Part shown: positions 12,310-23,250 of the stretch, piece by piece
How positions within the stretch are numbered: position 1 is the stretch's first letter
Layout: each line of letters begins with the position of its first letter
From: Halesus radiatus
Lineage: Eukaryota; Arthropoda; Insecta; Trichoptera; Limnephilidae
Length of the DNA: 64,000 nucleotides
Assembly: GCA_022606495.2 (NCBI GenBank)
Contig: JAHDVE020000052.1
Location: forward strand, 1-64,000
Direction: 5' to 3'
The notes under the pieces: model-generated
Seen by the model: only the letters and a program-made list of their open reading frames with translations
Told to the model about the DNA's origin: nothing
Databases searched by the model: none
Made by a program: the position numbers and the translations under genes

Positions 12310-12474
12310 ACCAAAACTAACTAACTAACCATCACGCCGTTTCACCGCAGGGGTAGGCAGAGAGAACGGACCGCCAAACAACTCGATCTTGGCAAACACT
12401 TCTTGCTGCATTCACATTCAAACATCGTCTCATACATTCTCTTCTATTATTCCGACTTCCGACATGCAGAATAT
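12310..12474 (-). repeat. LINE A 3' end
   Basis: It is reverse-oriented and starts with the complement of the GTTA tail (ACTAACTAACTAACC), then CATCACGCCGTTTCACCGCA and the ends coding for VWRSVLS and CMRRCMNVNEA-like residues. It is truncated upstream. Confidence 0.75.
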
Positions 12475-12589
12475 ACTAAAATGAATCAAATAATGTTGTT
12501 TCATTACCTCCACTGACAAATGACTGAGTTTATTATACATATTCGTAAAATGCGTTTACTTTGTGGCTTGTCATTATTATAATATGAAC

Positions 12590-12670
12590 GTATAAATTTG
12601 TTTTGAACCGCTTCTATTCAATATAATAATTTCAACCGGTTTCGGAAGTATCCTTCCCTCGTCAAGAATA
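12590..12670 (-). other. Hammerhead-like signature
   Basis: The minus strand reads UUGACGA, then G, the perfect hairpin GGAAG-GAUA-CUUCC, then GAAA. The first base of the CUGANGA box is U instead of C. Confidence 0.4.
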
Positions 12671-12821
12671 TATTAAAACTAATTTACGATATGAAATAAT
12701 GATAGTTTAAATAATGAGAGTTTAGTTAAAATAAATGATAACTCATGGGAATGCAACATAGTTGTATGTCTTATTTGAAATGGAAATAATATCAATGCAC
12801 GCCACTGACTGTACGTCGCTG

Positions 12822-12920
12822 TTGTATAGCGCCGTTTTTGTGAAAAATTACATCAAGTGCGCTGTACAAATATTATTACCTAGGCTCTGTATAATTATGT
12901 ACAAATTATTATGTGACTAT
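12822..12920 (-). repeat. L2-like LINE 3' UTR fragment
   Basis: The segment TATAGCGCCGTTTTTGTGAA...GCGCTGTACAAAT is the reverse complement of the L2 3' end seen at 6590-6640. No coding part remains. Confidence 0.7.
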
Positions 12921-12999
12921 CTTGCCAAGGGTAAATCCCGACGTTTAACGGGTACCTAATTATAATATACGAGGTTATCTTTTCTCATAACATCGGTGG

Positions 13000-13220
13000 C
13001 CGTGAACTCTCAGAGGAAGATCTTTGAATTAGAGTTGAACCCGATTCTTTGAACAAAGACTAGCCCCATAGAATGGTCGATAAAGGGCCGGGCGGCGCGG
13101 CCGCGGCGTTTCTGTGAGTCACGGGAAATTAAGACGCAATATTCATTCGGTAGCCGGCCACCTTCCGCATTATCGCATTATGCCCCAGCAGGCACGGGAA
13201 CAAATTATTATGACTCATAA
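13000..13220. promoter_or_regulatory. Candidate enhancer with SOX/TCF and AP-1 sites
   Basis: The palindrome CTTTGAACAAAG (13047-13058) fits SOX and TCF words. TGAGTCA (13115-13121) and TGACTCA (13211-13217) are perfect AP-1 sites. The centre is very GC-rich (GCGGCCGC). Single copy in the window. Confidence 0.35.
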
Positions 13221-13499
13221 AGGTACGTTAAATACCTTTCAATTCAACAAATTGAAAATAGTTAGGTACCAATAACTAATCTTTAGCCCAGGCTGCATAA
13301 CATTTAACTAAAATTAAAAATTATTAGTCATATTTATTATTAAATCAATAATAAATATGACTCCACAAAGTTATTTTACATCATTTGAAGAAGAAAAATC
13401 CTATTCATTTTAGTTAAATTTTATTTATTTATATTGAATCGATAAACAAATGAAGCTTTCCAATAACGCATTAGTGAGATTTTAGTCAGACCCTTAGCA

Positions 13500-13710
13500 T
13501 CATCAGCACCCTTTGTGTTGTACTTGTTACCCAGGAAAGGATGGTGGTTTATCGGGACTTACGCTCCGCTCAGTAAGCAATGAGCGCAGTGGCCCTTTGA
13601 TGGAAGCTTGAAAGGGGCAGGTGCAGCTCATTGCGCTTTATTTGTGAAGGCTCGAAGGGCTGCGGAGCCACTTTCTCGAATTCCGGTCCGACTGGCTCCA
13701 AACGCAACCC
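13500..13710. promoter_or_regulatory. Candidate enhancer with CAGGTG box
   Basis: A GC-richer, unrepeated block with CAGGTG at 13618-13623 and two similar words AATGAGCGCAG and CATTGCGC in opposite directions. Confidence 0.25.
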
Positions 13711-14599
13711 TTTAGAAATTAAAAAAAAAACTGCTTAGGCTGCGACATAGTATAAGTTCATGCAAGGTGAATCAAACCTTCATATTTTTTGGTATTCCTT
13801 CAAATGTATTTTCTAACTATTGAAAGCTTGATTATAATTGTACAGTTATTAAAAAAACTTACCTAATTCTTCTTTAAAAAAAATACAATTATTTACGTCT
13901 TCAATAAATATTTTTGTATACCTAATTATTTAAGAGAGCCCATAAAATTGAAAAAAAAAGTTCTTTATTCAGTCGTCAAAAGAACGAAAATTTACTATTG
14001 AGCAGCGCACGATTTTTAAAAACATTATATTTGAACTGCTCCGAAGCTCAGGATAGACGTAGCTTTAAAAAATATCCTTTTTTGATATTATTCATAATAT
14101 TATAAAACATCAAATTCAAATTTACGTACACTGGCAGAGTTTCAAAAAAATGTTTTTCATTGATCTCGTTCAAGGGGAAAAGAAACTTATTTAAAAGTAT
14201 ACCGGAATTTCGATAGACATGTCTCCCTTTCTATATTTATTTAACCGCTCATTGAACCTCTTAATGTTATATCACTGTAATCGTTCTATGTTAGGGGCTC
14301 ACGAGGTAACCCCAAACAACTAAGAGTTATAAACAAGTCACACAAGCTTAATAACTCGGTTTCAGCATGAATTGTATGAAGGGTGGTTCTGAAAGGATCA
14401 CAAACCTGTTACGTTATATAAAACCGGCTGAATCTTTAATTACTATTTCAATAAATTTCATTTCAACGTTTAATTTCCTACCTGTTGCCCAATATATTCT
14501 TTTTATTATATATTTTGTTAAACTATCGCAAGCTAACGTTTGTTTTCCTGTTTCCTTTCTTCTGGCGTAAAACAATATTTTCATCATTAAATGAAACAG
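13711..14599. other. AT-rich intergenic DNA
   Basis: It may include the downstream part of the Penelope-like element (14500-14599 runs on without a boundary). Nothing else is seen. Confidence 0.4.
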
Positions 14600-14699
14600 T
14601 AAAACGTTGGTTAAACACCTTTTTATTTGTAACGCCTGCCGATTTCGGAACAACCGTTGCATCATCAGGGAAAAATATATTCTAAACAATATTACAAAA
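14600..14699 (-). other. 3' end of the Penelope-like element with hammerhead-like motif
   Basis: On the minus strand, CCTGATGATGCAACGGTTG then TTCCGAAATCGGC gives a CUGAUGA box at 14662-14668 and GAAA at 14643-14646. The hairpin between them is weak in this copy. Hammerhead motifs have been reported in PLE pseudo-LTRs, which fits the position; activity is doubtful. Confidence 0.5.
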
Positions 14700-15516
14700 T
14701 TATGGAATAACGTAAATACGAGTATTAGGTGGAGTGGGGGTGGAGACATGAGTAGGGATTTGTGAAAAGTGGGGGAAGAGATAGATATTGAGAGAGGGGT
14801 GAAAGGAGATATTTAAAATGGGGCTGTAAGATAGGTTCTTTATTGTTAATAATACGATCATTATTATTAAGGCATTTTAAAATTTCTTAAGCTTCTAAAT
14901 TATCTAAGCGTTTACCTTTACTATTAATGTGAAGAATATTAATCCCTGTATTTTTGTCAAAATCATGATTGTTTATTGTAAAATTATTATTTTTAAACAT
15001 CTTACATATTTTTGATTCTTATTTCGAAACTACAGCTTGTTTTTCCGATATACATTGATGAACAGTCGTTACAATTTAGTTTATATACTTGTATATACGT
15101 GAGTGAGTCAATTTATGGTCTTTATCTTTATTTTTTCTCAAAAAAAAATTCCATTATTATTATTTCTTGTATAAAAATCAGGTTTAATATTAGAAAAGGA
15201 GATTTTTAAAATTTATCGCTTTTGTTTAATAGGATTATTATTATTTGAAATCTATAAATATTTATCTTTTGAAATTGCGTTGTGTTTTTAATTTACGATT
15301 TTATCAATTAAATTTTGGTCATATCCGTTATTTACAGCTATTTGTTTTATTATCGAAAGTTCTGAAAGAAAATTATTAGTAGACATTGGTATATTAACTA
15401 GGCGATGTGTCATGGCATGGAAGGCGGAATGTGTTTTTTAGACAAGGTAATTGGAGGTATTATGGATTATTGTGTAAAGGTGGGTTTGCGGTATATATTA
15501 AAATGAATTTTATTAT
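14700..15516 (-). pseudogene. Penelope-like element (RT end and GIY-YIG endonuclease), degenerate
   Basis: Read on the minus strand from 15516, the broken ORF shows FNIYRKPTFTQ, then HSAFHAMTHRLVNIPMS and IIKQIAVNNGYDQN. These are the conserved end of Penelope-like reverse transcriptases. About 180 bases on comes VYKLNCNDCSSMYIGKTSCS, the GIY-YIG endonuclease motif with its upstream Cys-x2-Cys, then SKGKRLDNLEA, a typical PLE tail. Several stops and frameshifts make it inactive. PLEs use this endonuclease, or telomeric ends, for target-primed insertion. The RT core upstream of 15516 is absent. A CUGAUGA-hairpin-GAAA signature lies 30 bases beyond the 3' end, at 14643-14668. Confidence 0.85.
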
Positions 15517-16280
15517 TTATGATGCATAAAGTTCAATTAAAAAAGTTAAAAATAAACAAAGTTTTATTGTTTCACTTAATTATAACGCATAACCACAAAG
15601 TGATATCTTCATACAATAGTACAATATTATCATACCTGAAGGGTCATCGAGGGTTGTAATCTGCCTACTTTCAGAGAAGTAGTCTGAAGATTATGGGGAT
15701 GGGAATGAAACAGGGGAAGAGGAAGGTGGGTTAGTATATAAGTATTTAGATCTGCAGGCATATTCTCGTTCTTTTTAAGGATATTCCTTATCATATTCCT
15801 TAGGCTTAAAGACTTCTTGCTTAACTTACTCGCCTTTTAACGAAGAATAACGTTTTGTAAAAAGGTGCCTACCTCACAAGATAGTAATGACCTATTTATT
15901 CTGCCACTACTTCTAAAAGTGACATTTGCCGACTGCATTTATATTTCCAGATATAAATAATAGCTAATAATGTTTAAGGTTTATAATAACCTAGTTGGTA
16001 ACTTACTCAAAATTGAGTTTTTCGTTGTTAAAAGTACGCAAATATTGATATTTTAATGAATTTCATTTGCTGAATGAAAGCTGATAGCTGTCATCCTTTA
16101 GAACCGGAACCGTAGTTACGTAAAAGAGTCTTTAACTTTAAGGATTAACTCCCTTTCCTGAAAAAGAACGTTCCTGGTTTCTTCACTCAATCTAAAGGTT
16201 TTTAAAACTCTATCCTGAAATTATTTATGTTCTCTCTTCTTCCCAGATTTAGTTCTACATTTGTTTTCTTCTTTTCTGTC
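15517..16280. other. AT-rich DNA downstream of a purine-rich segment
   Basis: The stretch 15655-15765 (GGGGAAGAGGAAGGTGGG, CAGGCATATT) loosely recalls family D but does not align well. Confidence 0.35.
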
Positions 16281-16470
16281 TTTTTTTTAAAGAAAGACAA
16301 ACATTCCCGGACTACGAATAACCTGACAATATTTGAAAATCTCCCACTACCATCACAGTAAGCTGAAAATGTTGCGTGTGTCGTGTTGGGGAACGTAGCC
16401 AGTTAAGGAATTGAACTCACGACGCCTGGGTGGGACCCAGATGCGATGGCAACGCAGCCACTAACCGATC
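16281..16470 (-). mobile_element. tRNA-derived SINE, family C
   Basis: It is the reverse complement of the copy at 39954: a poly(T) start, AATAACCTGACAATATTTGA, then GGAATTGAACTCACGACGCC (B box, reversed) and CAGCCACTAACCG (A-box end). Confidence 0.85.
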
Positions 16471-16907
16471 GAATTTTATGATTGAAGATATGAAGTGATT
16501 ATTAACAATCTCTGTGACAAATTATGCCACCACAGAGGATATATCAAAACCACAATGATGATGCCACACAATTCTAAGTTGCTATTTCTAGGACAGAGGG
16601 GTTGCTAGGCCGATGGCAGTATTTCTTGGTTGATTTTGTGTTTCCACTTTCCATCGCGATGCCTTTAAAATCAAACATTTGACCTCTGTCTAAGGTCTTA
16701 ATTATATCAGGAATACAGTCATTCTAAATAACTAAAAAAACACGCTTTTTTCGATACGATCAGCATTTTCTTTATTAAACATATCCATAAATAAATATGC
16801 GATGTTACATTGGCCAAAAATTTTGCTCACCTGCTATTGACACAGAGTTCCATCAAACCTTTTAACCTGTAAATACTGTTATCATTTATTAGTTTTTAAA
16901 CAAGATT

Positions 16908-17079
16908 ACCAACCATCACGCGGTTTCCCCCGAGGGTAGGTAGAGAGGACGGACCGCCAAACAATTAGGTCTTGGCACATACTCCTTGCTTTATTCACAT
17001 TCATGCTTCTTCTCATACACAATATTTTGTTAATCCGACTCTTGACATGGCCCGACTCAAGTATTTGGTTCGCTTGATC
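16908..17079 (-). pseudogene. LINE A C-terminal segment (3' half of a split copy)
   Basis: The minus strand encodes WHDQANQILESGHVKSR, then MRRSMNVNKARSMCQDLIVW and RSVLSTYPRGK. The copy is cut at TGCCATG by the MITE at 17088-17382 and resumes at 17391. Confidence 0.8.
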
Positions 17080-17087
17080 ATGCCATG

Positions 17088-17382
17088 CAGGGGAGGCTCG
17101 TGACATTTTGATGTACTAGAGTGCTAAGATTGAAAAAACTTGCATTTATTGATGTTGATGTAGCCGAAAATGATTTTAATTATTATTTTTTTTTTTATGA
17201 AGATTCTTAAGTTAGGAGGTTCAATTGACCAAATTGAACCCCCTAGCAAATACATTTTCGTACAATATGTATATATATATATATTTAATTATAAAAATCG
17301 TTTTCGGCTACAACAGCATCAATGGTGTCGTTTTTATCAACATTAGCACTTTAGCACACTAATAAGTTACGAGCCGCCTTTG
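17088..17382. mobile_element. hAT-like MITE (295 bp) with long inverted repeats, nested in LINE A
   Basis: The ends CAGGGGAGGCTCGTGAC and GTTACGAGCCGCCTTTG are inverted repeats, and partial complementarity continues for nearly 100 bases (the GTAGCCGAAAA blocks). The flanks ATGCCATG (17080-17087) and GTGCCATG (17383-17390) are the 8-bp target duplication with one change. Removing it rejoins a LINE A copy. A smaller hairpin sits inside at 17213-17244. Confidence 0.85.
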
Positions 17383-17390
17383 GTGCCATG

Positions 17391-17545
17391 TTTTCCTCGG
17401 GCGTCCCCGATTTCTTCTACCATTCACATTCGCATCATATTTTTTTCACTACATTCGTTTCTTTTTAATCCGGTCTACATAACCAAAACCACCTAAGCCT
17501 CCCTTTCCTAATTTTACTCATTACACTTACATCTATATTTTAGTA
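17391..17545 (-). pseudogene. LINE A C-terminal segment (5' half of a split copy)
   Basis: TTTTCCTCGGGCGTCCCCGA and the following 130 bases continue LINE A (reverse strand: GRRNRGRPRK-like) beyond the MITE. Similarity fades near 17545. Confidence 0.75.
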
Positions 17546-17740
17546 AATATGTTTTATTTTTATTATCAGGGAACGTACGAGTATATTGTCCGCAACGCTA
17601 AGAGTTCATCCGTATTATGGAGGACATTTTTCTAAGGTAAATTGATTTAGCAAGAGTACATATTTACTGATATTATCATCTCCCAACTGGTTCCTATTTG
17701 TTTACAATTCGTTCGTTCGCAATATTATCACTTGTCTTAT

Positions 17741-17890
17741 AATAATAATAATAATAGTTGGATGATTTGTATAGCGCCGTTTTTGTGAAAAATCACCTCA
17801 AGGGCGCTGTACAAATATTTCTTAACTAATTATGTACAAACAGATACAGAAAAACATACTTACCTGGCAGGTCGCTTCAGATGAACACAG
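17741..17890 (-). repeat. L2-like LINE 3' end
   Basis: It starts with (AAT)n, then GGATGATTTGTATAGCGCCG and GCGCTGTACAAAT, and extends into CTTACCTGGCAGGTCGC, which also matches the L2 3' UTR upstream of the tail at 6530. It is the longest copy of this 3' UTR apart from 6035-6660. Confidence 0.75.
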
Positions 17891-18849
17891 TTTTAGAAAA
17901 ATTTATTTACAGAGATGATAGTTTTACATGGTTATTTGTTTCTCCTTTTCTATTGATGTTACATTTATTAGATGATTGGTGGCACAAGAACAGGTGGTAT
18001 TTATTGAATTATTGGTATTAATTTTTAGGTTCATAAAATGAATTTTAGGACTCGAAAATATCTATAAAATTACCTTAAAAAGCGTAAGAAGCTTTTAATA
18101 AATATTAACTTTTTTTTTTATTTCACACTTTGGTTATTTACAGTTTTGCGGGCTGTGGACGCATTTGCGCACCGATGCGTGAATTTTTAATTTAATTTTA
18201 TTTTTTTTTTTTTTATTTATTTATTTAATGACTTTAGTTAAGTATTAACCGGCTAGCCTAGCTAGCTAGCTTATGACGAGTATGATTAACAAAGACCCAG
18301 CCCCAGCCTCCACACTGGTTTGAATTGCAACATGCACGGAGTGCAATTATCTTATCGCCCGTCAATGCGGGATTTACTATGAACTTTGCGGTCGAGATGA
18401 GAGTATTTCATCATCCGGGTTGTCAGTTTGTATTGGTCCATCAAAGAAAGTTTATAGGTCTTGTGTCCATCGGGCCCTTTGGTCCGGGGTGATTTGTTGT
18501 GAGGAGAGATGCAGAGTCCATACTCCGGATGTGCCCGTTCTTCAACCGATGACCCGAATGTTCTGTAGATATCTTTTACGCTGGATACGGTTACAGATTA
18601 TTATTGACACGCGTTATCTGCGGTATAGTTCAGCAATTGTTCTATTTCTAAGCACTCAGTCTTAAATAAAATTAGCCTTGTTCATATAACCATATTTTGT
18701 TTATTTCACATATATCATGTGCTTACAGACTCGTGTGCACCGTTGTCTATAGTAAATACTTAACAAATTTAAAATTCAAGCAACAAAGTAGGTTAAACAA
18801 GCCAATTAACAAGAGATGGCAGCGTTTAAAACTAGTAACCCTTATTTTT
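17891..18849. other. Intergenic DNA
   Basis: The segment 18290-18560 is of mixed composition and unrepeated. The tetranucleotide-like TAGCTAGCTAGC lies at 18262. No gene is evident. Confidence 0.4.
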
Positions 18850-18940
18850 GTAATCATTAAATAAAAAACACTTCTTAACTTTATTACCCTTTTTTACCGT
18901 GACCGGTTTCAGCCTGTGACGACTATCTTCAGACTGGTAC
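18850..18940 (-). other. Hammerhead-like signature
   Basis: The minus strand reads CUGAAGA (18926-18932), U, AGUC-GUCACA-GGCU, GAAA (18907-18910), then a short CCG-GUCA-CGG hairpin followed by UA. It is the only copy with a plausible stem III and cleavage triplet, but stem I is not obvious. Confidence 0.45.
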
Positions 18941-19087
18941 AATTATCACCTTATATCACTTTTATCCGGTCACCATTTTTTTTGCATTGTCATTATATAC
19001 ATTAAGTTAATTTGAGTGTACAATATGGGTTATAAAATACACAAATACACGTACATTAACTTTTTTTAATTATTTCTTCGCCTAAAC

Positions 19088-19266
19088 CAGGGGTCGCCAA
19101 CCTTTTGAGTCGGAAGAGTCCAAAATTACAATTTACAAAATTTAAAAGTTTTTAAAGAGCCATAATTTTTTTTCTTGCCAACAATAAATAGCATTGCGTA
19201 TGCTATTTATAGCTTCGCATCCAAAGAGCCGCATGTGGCTCGCGAGCCGCAGATTGCCGACCCCTG
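19088..19266. mobile_element. hAT-type MITE (179 bp) with perfect 8-bp target duplication
   Basis: It begins CAGGGGTCGCCAACC and ends TTGCCGACCCCTG as terminal inverted repeats. GCCTAAAC flanks it exactly on both sides (19080-19087 and 19267-19274). The interior has GAGCCGCATGTGGCTCGCGA-type sequence, a signature of a widespread animal hAT MITE family. It has no coding capacity and depends on a transposase encoded elsewhere. Confidence 0.92.
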
Positions 19267-20119
19267 GCCTAAACCAATTAAATCAGATAACTTCAAAGCT
19301 CACTACTTCAAGGTGTATTTTGAATCTCATCCCTTACAGGGCAGGACTAATATATTTTTTTAATGATTTTGCTATACAGTAATTTATGATAATTATGATA
19401 AATACATCGTTAGAAATATTACCAAATAACTATAAATACATCTAACTGTAGAACAAGTTCAGAAATGTCATGTGAATGTACCTAGCTTTTAACGAAATCC
19501 TATTTCTTGATAATAACTCTTCTACGATAGCAAATATGAATTATGACTTACCCTTATCACGGGTAAATTACTTTTCCCAGAAAAGAGATGATAACAAGCA
19601 CTTGGTAAGAATAATTACCAGTTTAAGAGTATGAGTGCCTACTTAATTTTTCCTCATTATAATCATGAATAAATATTTGCTAGTTTCGTTTATCTATGGA
19701 AATAATAACTTTCTCTAACGCACTGAAAGCTTGTGGGTCACCCGATTAAGATTGGTGGTCTTTGTTTATGGTGATAACTTTGTTACTGTTCATTATTATT
19801 GCACCAAGTAATTAACGTGACCCCTTCAAGGTTTGTTTTATATAACTGCACTGCATTCCAATATTTACCATATAGCATTCTATCTATTTTCTATCCCGCA
19901 CGAAATCCGAAACAAATATGGCTGCAGTTTGACAAGTTAAATGATTACATTAATAGTACTTGTTAACGTCGCGATCTGTTAATGTAAGATAGTAATCTAT
20001 GCGGAACAATTCATCCATTTTGTAAAACGGTTCAAAACCAGAAGGTTCAATGCAATAGTTAACAAATTAAAGGAACATATATTGGATACTCGGTTCGTTT
20101 TTACATTGTATCTGATTTT

Positions 20120-20800
20120 ATTAGTGATAGCTTCGTTGGTTTTTCTTCGGGCAAGTACAGCGCAACGTGGCAGGTCTACTCGCTGATGATCGTAAACAAG
20201 TCTGCCGGCTGCCCTGCGACATGTGATAGGACCTGTCTCCAGCGAAACAAGTATTCGAACAATTCGATTTCAAGAACCCGAGCAAACCTGTCCACCCTTT
20301 TCCAATCAATTTAAGCAATTGTTACGCACCCTTTTCATGATGGGGTTTGTTAGATCTTTTATTTGTTGCTTGGAGATAGATCGATACTAGATGGACTTTT
20401 TTATTACTTAGCCCACAGTACAGCCTCACTACGGACACGCATAGCTTAGATCCATAGCACAAGATATTACTCGAAGGTATCGATAAATTTATACCACCAA
20501 GTAGAGAATTAAACGCCCTCAAGTTGATTTGATAAGAGTCGAATCGCTTTATTGGTATGGTGCCTAAAGACTGTATGCTCGATATAGGCAGTGATCAAGG
20601 ACCTGTCCGAGATCCGCGGGATACAGCTGAAATACGAGTGAAGTCACAGTATCTGGCCCCAGCTAGTGACACTAGACAAGGGAATATCCGGAAAGACACG
20701 CGAGGAGGGCCTCGGCCAGCGCCATCCGGAAAAATGCTAATCGATCTCGAGTGCTTTAACAATTTACTTACATTACGTGGATGCAGATTGCATGGGGGTA
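20120..20800. promoter_or_regulatory. GC-richer single-copy region (candidate regulatory)
   Basis: Two blocks (20120-20340 and 20520-20800) of mixed composition, not matching any repeat here. The short ORFs in them lack codon bias and similarity. Confidence 0.25.
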
Positions 20801-21429
20801 TTGGTGGATAACTAAACGGATTTGTTCGTAAACGTGTTTATTCAAAGTAATGTTGCATGCTATAAAACAATACACTTTGTTTTGATCTTGAACATCTTGG
20901 AACGAATAAATCGTACAACAACCCATAGTGGGTATATTGGTTACACCACCAATCTAGTAGTGCTATGTAGCAAACCTTTCAAGACTATATACATATTTTT
21001 AAATTTTACGTGGTCATTGAAAAGCTGTTTATAAATATGTTTTTAGACATTTTTTGTACGATTCTTCTTATTGAAATTTAAAAAAAAAATAAAAACTACA
21101 TTTTTCTTTCACATTGGCACTGTAGCTCTTAGTAAAAATTTGTATTTTTTTGGAAATTCTTATTTTCTCTTTAGTAATATTCTTGTCGTCCATTTTATCA
21201 GGTACGAACATATTTTTTTATTTATTTACCCATACTGAATTATATAAAAAAAAACCTCGTACTTATTTATGACATAAAATATATATTTAAATTTTTCGGC
21301 AGATTTATTGCCTAGTACCAATTTCTACTAACCTACCCTCGGAGGGAAAATAAAGATGGTACGTTAATTTTGCAGCGTTTTCCATAGAGTGTGACTTTTC
21401 ACACGTAATGTGTGAAAACAGTTCAATAA

Positions 21430-21700
21430 TTAGATAATTGAAAATACACTTTGTATATACCTCTTTACTTAAAATATGTAAATATTTCTACATGTTTCGA
21501 TAGTAATGCTATCATCTTCAGGAATAAATGAATAATGAACAGTTAAATAAATTTATTAGTACAATGATACATAAGTATTTATAAATAAATGTCTCGAGTA
21601 GGAAATGCATAAGGACGGGAAGGGTGGGAATTAAAGTGGATAGGAATTAACCATTATTATGCTGAAGGAAAGAAGAAAATAAATTCTTTACTTTAACTTT
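21430..21700 (-). other. Probable Penelope-like 3' end with hammerhead-like signature
   Basis: The minus strand has CUGAAGA (21515-21521), U, the perfect hairpin GAUAG-CAUUA-CUAUC and GAAA (21495-21498), then a segment ending GGTATATACAAAGTGTATTT. Upstream, 21560-21700 resembles in layout the 3' region of the PLE at 14700. The last segment recurs twice, inverted, at 56610-56691. Confidence 0.45.
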
Positions 21701-22841
21701 AAAAAATTGGCTTTTAGCGAGCATTTCGTACGACAGAGGTCAGTTCACACCAGAGACGTGATGCTTGTATTGAAAATGAATGAGACAATGATGTAAATTT
21801 ATTGGATGGAAATCGTTTTGGAAGAGTTTTCTTATCACTTAAGCGAAGATAGAGCACACATTTTCGATAAGTTGTAAAGTTTTTATACGATTAAAATATT
21901 TGAAAATAAAAGTATTTTTAAAACTACGATTGAAAGTTTTTGCAGGTGAAAAGTTAGAAATAAATTAATTAAATTTAACTTTGTAATCACAACTTTATTA
22001 ATTAATTACAAATTAATTTAATGAATAATTTAAATTGAATTGTAAATTTAATAATTTACAAAATAATTTTTAGTTCATTTATTAATAATGACGGCACAAA
22101 GTGAATACCAAACTTTTGAAGAAATTATGAAAAGTTAGAAACTAATGAAAATTATTTGCTGGAACATACTTATTGCTCGGATTTGTGCTAAGCGTTCCGG
22201 AGGGCAAATTATTCCATTCCATTATGTTATTGCATGGATAAATGTTCTTAATGATTTTATGGCATCCTAAATAAGCTTGGCAATAACAGAAGTTATTTTA
22301 ATATTGCCATTAAGATAGCAGAATACGTAGATCTATTCGGAGAACCCAGAAAAAAATGCAAAGACAATGCAAAATATGCTAGTAAAAGAAAAAAGGAAGA
22401 GAATCATCTCTATCCGAAGGAGGTTGCATAGGTAATTTCCATTTGAGAGAGCATGTTCAGATAAAAAAAATTCAGAACCTTCTTCAGCTAATTAGGTGAA
22501 TTAACAGCGTTTAAAATGTTGTAGAGAAGGGAGAGTTTGTGTGTTATGCATCGTGTTTTGCTGGGAAACCAGTGGAGTTTTCAGAATTCAGAGTTGTGTT
22601 CATATTTGAGAGGGTCAAAGAAATACATTTTACATGTATTTCATAGTAGCTCTGTTTTGTTCATAAAACCAAATTATATTCAAATAGCTCACATCGGCGT
22701 AATCAAAAACAGATAATAACATATTATGTACTCATTTTACCTCGTTAATCCTGTCAGTCTTACTTATTAGATTCTTACACGTCGGTTCAGCGTTGGTATA
22801 ATTGAGCTGGCCTTAAAGCGGTTTTAACTATACCTGCGCCA
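21701..22841. other. AT-rich intergenic DNA
   Basis: It has many AATTTAATTA words around 21960-22070. No ORF or repeat assigned. Confidence 0.5.
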
Positions 22842-23095
22842 TTTTCTTTTATATGAATACCCCACAAGAGTCCCAACAGTCTGGAGCCAGTGAGACTATG
22901 GCATCCTCAATTGGGGAATGTTGTGAGGTTGAATGTATTGGGGAGGGGAAGGAGAAGGGGAAGAGGAAGGTGGGGAAATACCTGACTATTCAGATTTGAT
23001 CACCAAACACGGCTAAAAGCCATTTCAAGCAACTTTTCAATTTTGAATGGTGGTCTTTCACCAGGGCGACGCTGAAAGTATCTTCCACGCTGGAA
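22842..23095 (-). mobile_element. Family D retroelement, copy 3
   Basis: It matches the other copies throughout, with a small deletion near AACAGTCTGGAGCCAG and an eroded T-run. Confidence 0.75.
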
Positions 23096-23159
23096 CGTGC
23101 GCAAATATACTACGTATTATTTTTTTTAAATGAATTAATTGTGGAACAGCACAAATTTA

Positions 23160-23250
23160 GTTAATAAAATTTAATTGCGTACCCCGGGATTTGAACCCGC
23201 GACCGTCGGATTCGTAGTCGAGAGCTTTGCCCCTCGAACATGGAGGCGAT
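23160..23250 (-). mobile_element. tRNA-like SINE, family H
   Basis: On the minus strand: CTCTCGACTACGAATCCGAC, then GGTCGCGGGTTCAAATCCCG with a good T-arm. The 5' part GCCTCCATG is shared with 47246. The acceptor ends do not pair and no intact cloverleaf is seen. Confidence 0.55.

Noticed and set aside
23165..23245. tRNA gene on the minus strand
   Set aside because: Good T-arm only; the D-arm and acceptor arm cannot be folded.
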